From: Cladorhizidae sp. MBARI D1340-BT2
Taxonomy: Eukaryota > Porifera > Demospongiae > Poecilosclerida > Cladorhizidae
Assembly: GCA_028752905.1 (NCBI GenBank)
Contig: JAQNBH010000009.1
Coordinates: forward strand, 24,660,370-24,724,369
DNA: 64,000 bases
Direction of reading: 5' to 3'
Shown here: one piece after another, positions 37,410 to 43,989 of the stretch
How positions within the stretch are numbered: the stretch's first letter is position 1
How the letters are laid out: every line of letters starts with the position of its first letter
Made by a program: the position numbers and the translations under genes
The notes under the pieces: model-generated
Told to the model about the DNA's origin: nothing
Seen by the model: only the letters and a program-made list of their open reading frames with translations
Database searches by the model: none

Positions 37410-38566
37410 TCTCTTCTTTATATCTATTTGTGATCCCCCCCAAAATGTCTAGCCAACAGCAGGAGAGCGCCCCCATTTTTTGTTTAGTCTTGGACCGTAC
37501 TTGTTTGACGTAAAACTGTCTCGGACCGTACTTGTTTGACGTAAAACGATCTCACAAAGTTTAGTTTTTGCTATGTGATGGACTGCACTCTGCAATGTTT
37601 GATGACTATATTGCCTTTGAACGAGACAGGATGTTGTCAATGAATAAACCTCGAACATCACTCTCTTTTCATAAGACAGGTGTCTCCACCACACAACTTA
37701 CATCTTTGCCTTTCTAAGGGCCAGTTCACAACATGCCGCTTGTACTAGCGACATGTAAACTTTGTGATATTGTGAACATGAAGTCGCATTGGAATAGACT
37801 TGATTTCTTTTCTGGTTCCAGTTGCGACACATCAGTTGTCATGTGTTGGTATGCTTTGTTTGTGTTTCGGGGGGGGGGAAATGTGTTTCTCCAAGGAAGA
37901 GATTAATGTGGAAAAATTGATAGAGGCAGTGAGGGACTTTCTTGATAAATGACAGTATCCGACAATTCATTTAGAGATTGACGTTCGTTAATTAATGGTA
38001 GAGTTTTGTAATTGGGGGTGAGAGTTCAATTTCATTGGTTCGAAGTGATGCAATGCGACCAGGTGGATATTTTGGACTTCTTAAAGCAATACAATGTTAC
38101 CCAAAGCAACATGACATGAAGGCCTTGTGACATATTGTGAACTGGCCGTAACTCAATCTTCTCCCTTATACTGGTAACCTGCAACTGGTTTTAAACTGCC
38201 AGAGTGCTGTAGCTTTAGGGAGCTTTTTAAACGACCGTGGGAACAGTACTTCACAGCAAATGAGCACCTCTTTGTGATAACCTCCCGGCAAAAACGCTAA
38301 ATGACCATGTGGTATGGTTGCGTGAAGAGTTTCATTTTGCATTGTTAAATTTGTTGTTGCTTTTGTTTCCAGGAGCTTATTCTTATTCATTGTTATTGTG
38401 CTGTATTGTGCTAATAGGTGAATTGGCTAATCGTCCGAGATTGAATTTGAAGCCCCGTACAGTGTCTAATCCTGTGAATGCTTTGGCGGACACTGCTAGC
38501 AGGTCTTCAATATTTGGTGAAGGGAAGCCCAGACTCGGAGAGTCTTCTACGAGCAGTGGGCAATAA
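8982..38566 (+). CDS. EIF4H: eIF4H-type initiation factor, 7 exons, 300 aa (gene span)
   Basis: eIF4H (relative of eIF4B) is a cytoplasmic RNA-binding cofactor that stimulates eIF4A helicase during cap-dependent scanning. Seven exons join with matching phases (83+307+49+65+91+159+149 = 903 nt = 300 codons plus TAA). The single RRM has RNP2 AFVGNL at residues 108-113 and RNP1 KGYCYVEF at 146-153. The C-terminus has the family block [12 protein letters not shown] followed by [12 protein letters not shown], as in animal eIF4H. An [14 protein letters not shown] repeat (about 34-95) makes the N-terminal region longer than I recall for vertebrate eIF4H, and an RGG-type stretch follows the RRM. Introns total about 28.7 kb and are full of transposons. 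The start is the first ATG in frame with the exon 2 join. Assignment to eIF4H rather than eIF4B rests on overall length and the C-terminal motif. Confidence 0.92.
9065..10221. other. Intron 1, proximal part
   Basis: No gene or clear repeat boundary seen. GGTAAAGGTCATCA at about 9640 recurs near 10501, hinting at further dispersed repeats. Confidence 0.4.
10222..10342. repeat. Dispersed repeat A, copy 2
   Basis: Matches 872-1010 in word order: CAACAAAG, ATGTAGCTCCAAAA, TGTGCCTTGAAT, AAGGTAGTAAAC. Confidence 0.4.
11112..11170 (+). CDS. Candidate small 5' exon
   Basis: ATG followed by [19 protein letters not shown] and an immediate GTAAGA donor. The basic, proline-rich start resembles N-termini of transposon genes or a nuclear protein. 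No downstream partner exon was found in intron 1, so this is speculative. Confidence 0.2.
11754..11935. repeat. About 85-bp tandem repeat, about 2.2 copies
   Basis: GCAGTAGCTCTC...CATC followed by GCTGAACGCCGT, CAGACATTGCT and GTTGACTGATGCTC, repeated with divergence. Confidence 0.6.
12458..12575. repeat. TA/TG microsatellite tract
   Basis: Several (TA)n and (TG)n runs (ATATATATAT, GTATATGTGTATA, GTATATATATAT). Confidence 0.85.
12754..12996 (-). pseudogene. hAT transposase C-terminal fragment
   Basis: An 80-codon - strand stretch carries the hAT dimerisation core: [20 protein letters not shown] followed by [20 protein letters not shown]. The T-AERSFS motif is diagnostic of hAT C-termini. 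The N-terminal two thirds is absent. The sequence differs from the adjacent hAT at 13267-15524, whose equivalent reads [14 protein letters not shown], so this is a separate insertion. Confidence 0.65.
13073..13155. repeat. Opposed poly-G and poly-C tracts
   Basis: A G run of about 25 and a C run of about 22 flank about 35 bp of mixed sequence. The arms can form a hairpin or quadruplex. They lie just outside the coding 3' end of the hAT copy and may be part of its terminus. Confidence 0.85.
13267..15519 (-). pseudogene. hAT transposase, ZMYM1/DUF4371-like, broken
   Basis: Reads from 15.5 kb down to 13.3 kb. It starts with a TTF/BED-type zinc finger ([20 protein letters not shown], then RICQ). 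Next is the catalytic RNase-H-like region with [26 protein letters not shown] and [10 protein letters not shown]. The hAT dimerisation end reads [20 protein letters not shown]. Frameshifts fall near 15045, 14300 and 14150, and an in-frame TGA lies at about 13826. Such proteins cut and paste hAT elements; this copy cannot. The right end CAGGGTTTTTTTCTG plus a G run (reverse complement, ending 15519) resembles a hAT TIR; the left TIR is not clear. Confidence 0.8.
15690..15921. other. Open stretch of unknown nature
   Basis: Open for about 75 codons on + ([19 protein letters not shown]) and also largely open on -. No family recognised and no splice sites that fit. It may be part of an unrecognised transposon. 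Confidence 0.2.
16029..16140 (-). pseudogene. Possible pogo-type transposase acidic tail
   Basis: The - strand frame reads [20 protein letters not shown] then [17 protein letters not shown] and a stop. The DSxDDPFAxI acidic ending resembles the tail of the pogo-like element at 3302-3444. Two stops lie just upstream. A fragment only. Confidence 0.35.
16733..17039 (+). CDS. EIF4H: eIF4H exon 2 (repeat-rich N-region and RNP2)
   Basis: Acceptor CTGTAG, donor AAT/GTAAGG, 307 nt, residues 28-130. Six imperfect 9-12 residue repeats ([31 protein letters not shown] and similar) precede [20 protein letters not shown], the first strand and helix of the RRM. Confidence 0.93.
17040..17745. other. Intron 2, proximal part; repeat A copy 3
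   Basis: No gene seen. Positions 17246-17400 match dispersed repeat A (CAACAACAAACAAAG, CAGCTGATAATAGCTCCAG, TGTGTCTTGAATC). Confidence 0.4.
17746..18665. repeat. 29-bp satellite, segment 1
   Basis: About 31 copies of a 29-bp unit TTCAGCCCAGCGTGTTTGG plus CCTCATGATG. Variable positions are GCG/GCA and the two bases before TTCAG. Some copies are shortened to GGCCCAGCG. The array resumes at 19376 and 24682 after two insertions. Confidence 0.95.
18666..19375. mobile_element. Non-autonomous MITE inserted in the 29-bp satellite
   Basis: About 700 bp of unique DNA interrupting the array. The arms hold many TTTTACCC / GGGTAAAA words in opposed orientation. Ends are AGTTCGCAGGTTTTACCC on the left and, reverse complemented, CAGTGTTTGCATTTTATCC on the right. 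GACGTTCAG occurs directly on both sides, consistent with an 8-9 bp target duplication and a hAT origin. No ORF of note. Confidence 0.7.
19376..19586. repeat. 29-bp satellite, segment 2
   Basis: About seven diverged copies continuing the array between the MITE and the LTR element; more degenerate (TGTTTGACC, GTCATCCCAGC). Confidence 0.9.
19590..19903 (-). repeat. 3' LTR of the Gmr1-like element
   Basis: Read on -, it starts TGCCACAGGGCCACTTGAG just after a purine tract (CCTGAGGGAGGGA, 19904-19916) that fits a polypurine tract. It contains CCCAATAAAAGG (TATA or poly(A) signal type). The outer boundary, where the satellite ends, is approximate. Confidence 0.6.
20035..20586 (-). pseudogene. RT C-terminal part and RNase H of Gmr1-like element
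   Basis: The frame opens in the RT thumb/connection ([18 protein letters not shown]) and continues into RNase H with [17 protein letters not shown] (catalytic Asp in TDAS), an E in TVTEQECL and [10 protein letters not shown] (third Asp). It is the last coding domain before the polypurine tract and LTR, which fixes the unusual domain order. Confidence 0.85.
20600..21120 (-). pseudogene. Reverse transcriptase of Gmr1-like element, broken
   Basis: Fingers and palm are recognisable: [26 protein letters not shown], then the catalytic AYIDDIVV near 20720. In-frame stops interrupt it at about 20918, 20790 and 20650. RT copies element RNA into DNA; this copy is inactive. Confidence 0.8.
21253..22387 (-). 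pseudogene. Integrase of Gmr1-like element, broken
   Basis: The zinc-binding N-domain comes first ([20 protein letters not shown] then WPG). The DDE core follows: [14 protein letters not shown] holds the second Asp, and the Glu segment near 21850 is split by stops. The C-terminal domain contains [13 protein letters not shown] and [20 protein letters not shown]. It lies upstream of RT. Frameshifts and stops are frequent. Confidence 0.8.
22574..23160 (-). pseudogene. Protease region and linker of Gmr1-like element
   Basis: The aspartic protease signature [12 protein letters not shown] is visible near 23070-23115. It is followed by a typical [15 protein letters not shown] block and an acidic/basic linker ([20 protein letters not shown]) before integrase. 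Stops interrupt it. Confidence 0.65.
23268..24516 (-). pseudogene. Gag of Gmr1-like element with SCAN-like capsid segment
   Basis: Q/E/R-rich coiled-coil-like matrix region ([20 protein letters not shown]), then a capsid-type part ([20 protein letters not shown]), then [20 protein letters not shown] followed by [10 protein letters not shown], which fits the SCAN-like C-terminal capsid fold. A zinc knuckle CFKCKQ.GDFVAEC ends it, with a stop inside and Asp where His is expected. The frame is broken near 23765. Confidence 0.75.
24538..24677 (-). repeat. 5' LTR remnant of the Gmr1-like element
   Basis: Shares GCCAGGCCTC, ATTCATATGCAATCAA, TTCTACAGCCTGGTGTGTGC and GTGGCCCTGTG with 19770-19900 in the same orientation. 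Only about 140 bp is alignable, and no primer binding site is recognisable next to it, so its inner end is probably deleted. Confidence 0.6.
24682..24975. repeat. 29-bp satellite, segment 3
   Basis: About ten copies resuming immediately after the retrotransposon (GCCTCATGATGTTCAGCCC), with variants GTTCTGCCCAG and GTTCAGCCAAG. Confidence 0.95.
24976..25447. other. Intron 2 spacer
   Basis: No supported gene. A + strand 62-codon ORF (about 25049-25237) has no recognisable similarity or splice support. Confidence 0.4.
25448..26127 (-). pseudogene. hAT/ZMYM1-like gene fragment (TTF zinc finger, DUF4371 start)
   Basis: Exon 1 runs down from the minisatellite: [40 protein letters not shown], then [10 protein letters not shown], matching the TTF-type zinc-finger lead-in of hAT-derived ZMYM1-like proteins. 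A donor near 25865 and acceptor near 25790 join it in phase to [20 protein letters not shown] and later [18 protein letters not shown], a typical DUF4371 block ending at CAG/GTAATT. The catalytic and dimerisation parts are missing. It is either a truncated transposon or a domesticated gene cut short. Confidence 0.65.
26128..28140. repeat. 45-bp minisatellite, about 2 kb
   Basis: About 42 copies of GTGCTTATAGTATCTGACTG, TTCTTCCTGTGGCAATACTG, TACCA. The low-coordinate half is homogeneous. The part above 27540 is diverged, with GTAGTTAATACGG variants and indels. Read on -, each unit gives [15 protein letters not shown]. Confidence 0.95.
28142..28189 (-). CDS. Possible start exon feeding into the 45-bp repeats
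   Basis: ATG at 28189 reads [20 protein letters not shown] and runs directly into [10 protein letters not shown], the repeat-encoded peptide. With the hAT/ZMYM-like exon at the other end of the array in the same repeat frame (apart from one TAG), this suggests the array expanded inside the N-terminal coding region. Confidence 0.35.
28190..28861. other. Intron 2 spacer with poly-C tract and possible mini-MITE
   Basis: A C run of about 24 (28563-28586) is flanked by CAGTGTTGGGATC (28537) and, reverse complemented, CAGGGGTTGATCC (to about 28605), resembling hAT-type ends of a very small MITE. No gene seen. Confidence 0.35.
28862..28945 (+). repeat. Dispersed repeat B, copy 2
   Basis: Inverted relative to 2018-2130; shares CCTTTACCATTTAA, TTTTAAAGGGTGA and CTGGTTGTGGTCTACATGGA. 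Confidence 0.5.
28946..29351. other. End of intron 2
   Basis: Contains a short (CA)n run near 28983 and a C-rich tract near 29236; no gene. The acceptor ACATGCAG ends at 29351. Confidence 0.5.
29352..29400 (+). CDS. EIF4H: eIF4H exon 3
   Basis: 49 nt, phase 0 in and phase 1 out, donor AAAG/GTAATG. Encodes [16 protein letters not shown], the RRM strand-2 region, residues 131-146 plus the first base of Gly147. Confidence 0.93.
29401..30109. other. Intron 3, proximal part
   Basis: No gene or clear repeat seen apart from a small duplicated phrase (GGCATTATTCCTGACCTG and ATTATTCCTGACCTGTGG-type words near 29540-29590). Confidence 0.4.
30311..30560 (+). pseudogene. piggyBac-like acidic N-terminal exon
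   Basis: ATG at 30311 opens an 83-codon frame ([19 protein letters not shown]) ending at a good donor CAAG/GTAAGT. Acidic serine-rich N-termini of this kind are usual in piggyBac transposases. Downstream, 30702-30830 and 30886-31040 are diverged tandem copies ([10 protein letters not shown] and [10 protein letters not shown]), which looks like an exon duplication. Confidence 0.45.
31178..31470 (+). pseudogene. piggyBac transposase core fragment
   Basis: The frame contains [18 protein letters not shown] and AGISNMM, matching the piggyBac DDE-domain block (G-V-LP-YW then IS-M). A different frame further on gives [17 protein letters not shown], resembling the next family block, so at least one frameshift separates them. 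No downstream catalytic region is present. Confidence 0.55.
31501..31974. other. Intron 3 spacer
   Basis: Contains repeated TTTGTTGCTAAGCAACC-like inverted words (about 31520, 31680, 31835) that can form small hairpins. No gene. Confidence 0.4.
31975..32546. mobile_element. 572-bp MITE with CAAGGGAGGACCAGA ends
   Basis: A 15-bp perfect inverted repeat CAAGGGAGGACCAGA at 31975-31989 and, reversed, at 32532-32546; similarity extends imperfectly for about 30 bp. The interior has no ORF and carries an (AAT)n/(TTA)n microsatellite at about 32447-32513. No clear target duplication. Confidence 0.7.
32547..33803. other. Intron 3, distal part
   Basis: A short tandem unit (GGTGGTTCCAGGGTG) occurs three times at 32798-32875 with divergence. 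The rest shows no gene or family. The acceptor GTTATATAG ends at 33803. Confidence 0.45.
33804..33868 (+). CDS. EIF4H: eIF4H exon 4 (RNP1)
   Basis: 65 nt completing Gly147 and encoding [20 protein letters not shown], with the RNP1 aromatic residues needed for RNA stacking. Donor GCG/GTAAGG, phase 0. Confidence 0.93.
33974..34125. repeat. 49-bp tandem repeat, about 3 copies
   Basis: Unit GCCTAAGCATAGTGATGTAT, AGCACTCCATTGTGTTTCAG, GCAGG, with small changes in the third copy. Confidence 0.85.
34464..35058 (+). mobile_element. Tigger/pogo MITE, 595 bp
   Basis: Flanked by TA on both sides (34462-34463 and 35059-35060). Ends CAGTAGACCCTCGCTAATCC and, reversed, CAGTAGACCCTCACTAATCC. TAATCCGAA motifs recur inside both arms. 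It carries a short piece of transposase N-terminus and is internally deleted. Confidence 0.9.
34631..34903 (+). pseudogene. Tigger transposase N-terminal remnant
   Basis: [20 protein letters not shown] then LAKQYGLES matches the CENP-B-type helix-turn-helix of Tigger transposases. A one-base frameshift follows, after which [14 protein letters not shown] continues the family pattern and the frame ends at a stop near 34903. The DDE domain is gone. Confidence 0.75.
35126..35208. repeat. 42-bp tandem duplication
   Basis: CTCAGTTATAATAATCAATG plus GCTTGTTTGAACGTGTTTA appears twice in a row, identical. Confidence 0.85.
35320..35770. repeat. GTG/GAT-rich low-complexity tract
   Basis: About 450 bp dominated by GGTGGTG, GTGATG and GTGTT words on the + strand. 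The His/Thr-rich - strand ORF here is a composition artefact. Confidence 0.85.
35841..36008 (-). ncRNA. Hammerhead-like core followed by 5x 32-bp tandem repeat
   Basis: Read on -, 35873-35841 is CTGATGA, A, a 6-bp hairpin (GGCTAG / CTAGTC with loop AGCAG), then GAAAC and GTC. That is the order of conserved elements of a hammerhead ribozyme (CUGAUGA, stem II, GAAA). One extra A before stem II and an unclear stem I and cleavage site weaken the call. The CTGATGA plus hairpin part is tandemly repeated five times (32-bp unit, 35849-36008) while GAAAC occurs once. Such motifs are known in Penelope-like elements and animal retrozymes. Confidence 0.4.
36065..36155 (+). CDS. EIF4H: eIF4H exon 5 (RRM end, RGG-like)
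   Basis: 91 nt, [20 protein letters not shown] then [10 protein letters not shown]. It finishes the RRM (strand 4 HLVVN) and adds an RGG-like RNA-binding tail. Acceptor CCCTAG, donor CAAG/GTGAGT, phase 1. Confidence 0.92.
36156..37139. other. Intron 5
   Basis: No gene or repeat family recognised; a polypyrimidine-rich acceptor TTTTTCCAG ends it. Confidence 0.5.
37140..37298 (+). CDS. EIF4H: eIF4H exon 6
   Basis: 159 nt encoding a disordered basic linker with [36 protein letters not shown] and FKEPDPG. The MGSR and FKEP pieces align with the linker of other eIF4H proteins. Donor CCTG/GTAAGA, phase 1. Confidence 0.92.
37299..38417. other. Intron 6
   Basis: Includes a (TA)n tract at 37379-37407 and a duplicated phrase (CGGACCGTACTTGTTTGACG) near 37491 and 37521. 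No gene seen. Confidence 0.5.
38418..38566 (+). CDS. EIF4H: eIF4H exon 7 and stop
   Basis: 149 nt ending TAA at 38564-38566. Encodes [20 protein letters not shown] then [12 protein letters not shown] and a Ser-rich end. The RPRL-LKPRTV and SIFG-GKPR motifs are the eIF4H/eIF4B C-terminal signature. Confidence 0.95.
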
Positions 38567-39479
38567 TGGATTTGTACTACATAGTAACAGTTTTCTTGCA
38601 TTAACACTTTGTATAATAATGTTGACAACAACAACCACATAAATGGCGTTTACATTAAGAATTAAAATGAGAAAATGTATAATTAGCAAGCGAAGAGAAG
38701 CCTCATTAGGATTAGGATGGAAATACCGTCATGGTCTACATATACTATATACTTTTTTCCCCTTTTTTCTTCTTCTGGGAAAGTTAAATTTTTTTTTCAC
38801 AAGACAAAAAAATGTTTCAGTACTTTCAACGACATCGAGACCAGCGCTCCACAGCTATTCGAAGACAAAAACTATTCGTCAAAAAAGAAGAATTTACCAA
38901 TAGACGGAACATTTACAGGACTCTTTGTCTAATAATGTAACAAAGCAGTATTTGTCTTTCAAATTATGAAGGCTGTATATATAGAGCATCTAGCTGAAAC
39001 GTTGATTTAAGTTCGTTATCATATGTAATATTGTATATTAATAGATGGTCATGTAAATGTTTGTTGTCTGCATTGTAAATTTTTGTTTCATATATTTTTA
39101 AACTAGTTACTAGTTCTGAAACAGGTGGGTTTTCAAATAATCTTTTGGACAGTTTGGAGTAATCTAGTAGTAAAAGTATGATAATGGACGTCTAGCACTC
39201 AAGTTATGTGTGTGTGTGTGGTGGGGGGGGGGGGGGGATATAATACATGATCGTCATTTTGTACCGCACTCGCCAATAGATGGATACACAAGACAAAAAT
39301 GTTTTCCAACAAAAATATGTACTTGCTGTGAGGTAAGATGACCTGTTGAAAACTGGAAAACAGAGAGAAACAACTTAGACGTTTTTTCACGACTGCACTG
39401 ATCAACAAACATGCTGTAACACTGACATACATATCTAATAAACATTAATTAATGTTCTGAGTTTTACTGCTTGGTTATG
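38567..39479 (+). other. Presumed eIF4H 3' UTR and spacer
   Basis: No ORF of note. An AATAAA at 39437-39442 is a possible poly(A) signal but lies 870 bp from the stop; nearer variants cannot be excluded. A G run lies at 39221-39237. Confidence 0.35.
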
Positions 39480-42400
39480 GTGGAGTGGTGGGAGGCCATA
39501 AATCAGTCCCTTCATCCTCTGCCAACACTTCACTATGCTGCACCCGCACACTTCAACCATCACCTGATTACTCACACCTAGCCCTAGCCCTTGGTACTCA
39601 CCCTCTCAAACTCTACCAACCATATTCCAGCACCCTCAATTCCATTCATTAATGTTTTCCGTTCCCTTCCAAATTCATCACAGCCTATTAGAAAGTGCCC
39701 CAAACTTCTACTTCCTTCCTGTCACACAACACGCATCTATCATCACTACACAGCCCACATTGCTTCTTGTCCTGCAATAGACCTGCTGACCAACCTAAAC
39801 ATCAACCCCACTCCCTCATATCCCTGTAATAAACTTGTATACCTTTCTGCTCCATTACCTTTTGCCAACCTATATTCTCGACATCCTTCTCTCAATCACA
39901 CATTTCTCTTCTTCATCTTCTTCACCTTCCATTGCCTTGCTGACCCTAAATTGTTATTCAGATCGTATTTCCTCCTCAACAGTGTATATTCTGCCCACCA
40001 TCCCATCCCTCCATCTATTCTTGGCTTGTCTGCCACAATTTTTATCAGTCGACCCTCCTTCACCTGTGCAAGCCTCCCCCGTAGAGGATTTTTCTCTCCT
40101 CCGCCAACTTCCTCCATCCCAAGTCCCAGCCAGCACTGCCACTGTGTTGCTAGCTCCTAGTAGGTTTCTCCTACTCTCAACTGAGCTGACTCAACTGAGC
40201 TGACTCTAATTTCTTACTGCAGTCTGTCCTGTCAGCCACACTTCAGCAGCATCGTTCCAGGCTTGGCCTAGCCAACAGTTCCCACATCAGCCTATCTCTA
40301 TCCACTTCCGTTTTTCCGTTCACTTTACTCATCCACACTCACTACCTTTCCAATCCATTCCTTTGTTCATTTTCTCCAACTGTACATTCCATCTCAGTTT
40401 CTTATCAAACCACCCCCAGGTATCTGAACATTTCCACTGTACTTCCAGCTCTTCTACATCAATATTCCTCTTCACACTTTCTCTCTTTCCAAATGACCAT
40501 TACCTTCCTCTTCTTCTTATTAAACTCCAACTTCCACCTTATCGCATAGTTCTTCACCATATTCAACATCTCTTGCAACTCCACTCCTGTCTCCGTCAAA
40601 AATCATCTGCATAAGCAATGCACCACACCATGTACCATCCACCTTCAATCCCAGCTCAGCTCCCTCTAATTCATTCACCATTCCCGACACATACATGTTG
40701 AATGATGTTGGTGACAAAGGACACCTCTGTCTAAGTCCCCTCTCTATCCCAAACCACCTCGGCTGACCTCCGTCCGATACTATCCTAGCTTCCACTCCAT
40801 TGTAGAGGTCTTCACACATTCATACAAATTTCTCCTCCACTCCTGCTTGTCTCATTGTATACCACAAACCATCCCTCCACACACTGTCGTAAGCCTTACT
40901 GATGTCTAGAAAAGCTAGGTGAGATAATCCCTTCTCCCTTTTCCAAATCCCTTAGGACTGTTCTGCGTATCTCCTCTTCCTTCTGAAACCTGTGCCTCCA
41001 TGAAAACTTGTTTGCTCACAAAATAAACCTAACCTCTCTGCCATTAACCTAGTAAATACCTTTGCTACACATAATTCCCAAACACTTCTGCATCACTGTA
41101 CATGTACTTGTAGAGTGGTATCAACAAACTCCTCATCTAATCCTCCGGACAGCACTCCCTTCTCAGCACCATGTTCAGTAAATCCACTAATAATTCTATC
41201 ATCCTCCATACATCGTCTCATTGAATATTCCATCTGATCCTGGAGCTTTTCCTCTCTTCAACAAAACTACCACTTCTTCCCATCTTACTTGTTCACACAT
41301 ACCCATTTCATTGCCGCACTGACTTCCTTCACCTAAACCAGGTGTTGCTGACACTCATCACTCTCTGCCAAGCTCCTCCCAGTACTTTGTCATCTCCTCT
41401 AAAACCTCATCTTCTCTCTCTATTACTCCACCCGAGTTAACCTTCAATCTTCCTATCTTTCTACTTTTCCTCCAGTCTGACCCAAACAGCTTACAGCTGG
41501 TTCCACTCTGTTCTCTTATTCTCCTCACTGTCTTTTCCCGTAGCTCTTTCTTCTCTTTCCTTATCAGTAGTTTTACTTTTTTCCATAGCTTTTTATATCA
41601 TCCCAGAGCTTTCTCACTTTAACATCTTGTCCTCCTATTCTTGGTGTCTTCAATTTCCTACAAACCCTTTTCCTGTTATGTATTTCTTCCTCTACTTCAT
41701 CTGGCCAACATCCCTTCGAGTCCTCCATTATTTTCTGCCCCAAACTTTCTCTGCCGATGTCAACACCTTTTCTTTCCATGTATTCCAGATACTATTCGTT
41801 ACATTGAACCCTGCTCTTGACCAAACCCCCCTCAACTGTTCTTCTCATCCTACAAATGTTCTTCCCATCCTACAAATGTTTCCTTTACTGCCTGTTCCAG
41901 TCTTGCATACCGTCTACTCTCCAATTGTTTCCACTCTCTTCCATATCCTAGACCTCACTCGACACCGCAGTAGGTTGTGATCTGACCTTACCAGGGTCTT
42001 CAATCACTACCTTCCAGGTTCACCTTCCCTCACAGTTATTTCCTATAATTATTAGCCTTCCAAGCAGTGCCAAGTTGAGGAGCCTACCATTGCTGTTAGG
42101 ATGTGCCTCCTCCCCCAGACCTATCCTTGCATTAAAATCGCCATCAGAATCACTCATATCTTTTCCCTTTATATCTGTTTGGAGTACTTCAAAATCATTT
42201 CCGTCTCCTGTACTCTAACCCCTTCTGGGTTTACATAACGCCTGCCACCACTTCCCTCTACTCCCTCTACTCCACATTCCATCCACATCACCCTCCCTTG
42301 GCATCCGTGACTTGTCTCTTATCTATATACCAATATCCCTACACCACCACTTGCCCACCTATAAACCTCCCTATTTCGACCATACCCAACTATACACACC

Positions 42401-42645
42401 TCCTCTTTCTGCAGGAGCATCTCTTCCAACCCTAGAATATCCAACTTCATCTCCCTCAGCGCTAACTTCAAATCCACTTCCCTCGACCACCAACCCATAC
42501 AGTTAACAAACTCCATTCTCAAAGCCCCCTTTCCTCCACCCTGCACTTTAGTCTCCCCACCCACCCCAACCATGTTTATACAACCCATCTGACTTGGCTC
42601 CCTAGGCAGGCTCTCTCTTGATGCTAAAGATGTTAGCTCCATATA
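39480..42645 (-). mobile_element. LINE (APE endonuclease plus RT), decayed
   Basis: On the - strand from about 42.64 kb down. The endonuclease start reads WWSREVDLKLALREMKLDIL then GLEEMLLQKEE. The central part has EVEEEIHNRKRVCRKLKTPR. The RT has GLRQRCPLSPTSFNMYVSGM and, in a shifted frame, AYADDF. The C-terminal block KEGRLIKIVADKPR then GWWAEY is followed by a CCHC-like QCGLCSDDRCVLCD near 39750. Many frameshifts and stops make it dead. The clade cannot be set by eye. The 3' end near 39480 is approximate, and no poly(A) tail is evident. Confidence 0.75.
40480..40870 (-). pseudogene. LINE reverse transcriptase core
   Basis: Contains GIERGLRQRCPLSPTSFN (RT block 4) and NELEGAELGLKVDGTWCGAL before a frameshift that puts YADD out of frame. 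Confidence 0.7.
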
Positions 42646-43989
42646 TTCTGCACACTACACTGTATAGACTTGATGTGCTCTCTCCTGATACTAAACATCC
42701 ATAGATTCTGCACACTACACTGTAATGTACTTGATATATAGCTCAAAAGATGGGTCTATCTGTGTGTTCTCTCTTGATGCTGAACATGTTAGCTCCATAG
42801 ATTCTACACACTTCACTGTATAGACTTGATATATAGCTCTAAAGATAGGTCTCTCTGTGTGCTCTCTTTTGATACTAAATATCTATAGATTCTGCAAACT
42901 TCACTGTAATGGAATTGATATACAGCTCAAAAGATAAGTATCTCCCAGTGTGCTCTCTCTTGATGCTAAACATATTAGCTCCTTAGATTCTGCATACCTC
43001 ACTGTATAGACTTGATATACATCTCTAAAGATAGGTCTCTCTGTGTGCTCTCTGTTGATACTAAGTATCCATAGATTCTGCACACTTCACTGTATTGAAC
43101 TTGATATATAACTGAAAAGATAGGTGTCTCTCTGTGTACTCTCTCTTGATGCTAAACATGTAAGCTCTATAGATTCTATACACTTTACTGTACAAACTTG
43201 ATATATACCTCTAAAGATAGGTCTCTCTGTGTGCTTTCTCGTGGTACTAAACATCCATAGATTCTACACAGTTCACTGTAATGGAATTGATATAGAGCTC
43301 AAAAGATAAGGATCTCTCTGTCTGCTCTCTCTTGATGCTAAACATATTACCTCCATAGATTCTGCACTCTTTACTGTATAGACTTGATATATAGCTATAA
43401 GGATAGGTCTGTCTGTGTGCTCGTTCTTGATACTAAACATCCATAGATTTTGCAAACTTCACTGTATTTGCCTTGATATATACCTCTATCTCTCTGCGTG
43501 CTCTCTCTTGATGCTAAACATGTTAGCTCCATGGATTGTGCACACTTCACTGTATAGACTTGATATATAGCTCTAAAGATAGGTCTCTCTGTGTTCTCTC
43601 TCTTGATACTAAATATGTTAGCTCCATAGATTCTGAACATTTCTAAACATCCATAGATTCTGCACACTTCACTGTAATGAAATTCATATATAGCTCCAAA
43701 GATAGGTATCTCTCTGTGTGCTCTCTCTTGATGCTAATATGTTAGCTCCATATATTCTGCACACTTCACTGAATGGACTTGATATATAACTCGTATCTCA
43801 CTGTGTGCTCTCACTTGATGCTAAATATATTAGCTCCATGGATTCTGCACACTTCAATGTATAGACTTGATATATAGCTCTAAAGATAGGTCTCTCTGTG
43901 TGCTTTCTCTTTATGCTAAATATATTAGCTCCATAGATTTTACACACTTCACTGTATAGAGTTGATATATAGCTCAAAAGATAGGTATC
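42646..43989. repeat. 90-bp dimeric repeat block, left side
   Basis: Two alternating subunits of about 90-95 bp: one with GATGCTAAACATGTTAGCTC, CATAGATTCT, GCACACTTCACTGTATAGAC; the other with GATACTAAACATCCATAGAT and CACTGTAATGGAATTGATAT. About 14 subunits lead directly into the large satellite. Homologous repeats lie beyond the gap in inverted orientation. Confidence 0.9.

Noticed and set aside
39591..40203. + strand ORFs of 122-189 codons
   Set aside because: Antisense shadows of the - strand LINE C-terminal region, which carries the recognisable motifs.
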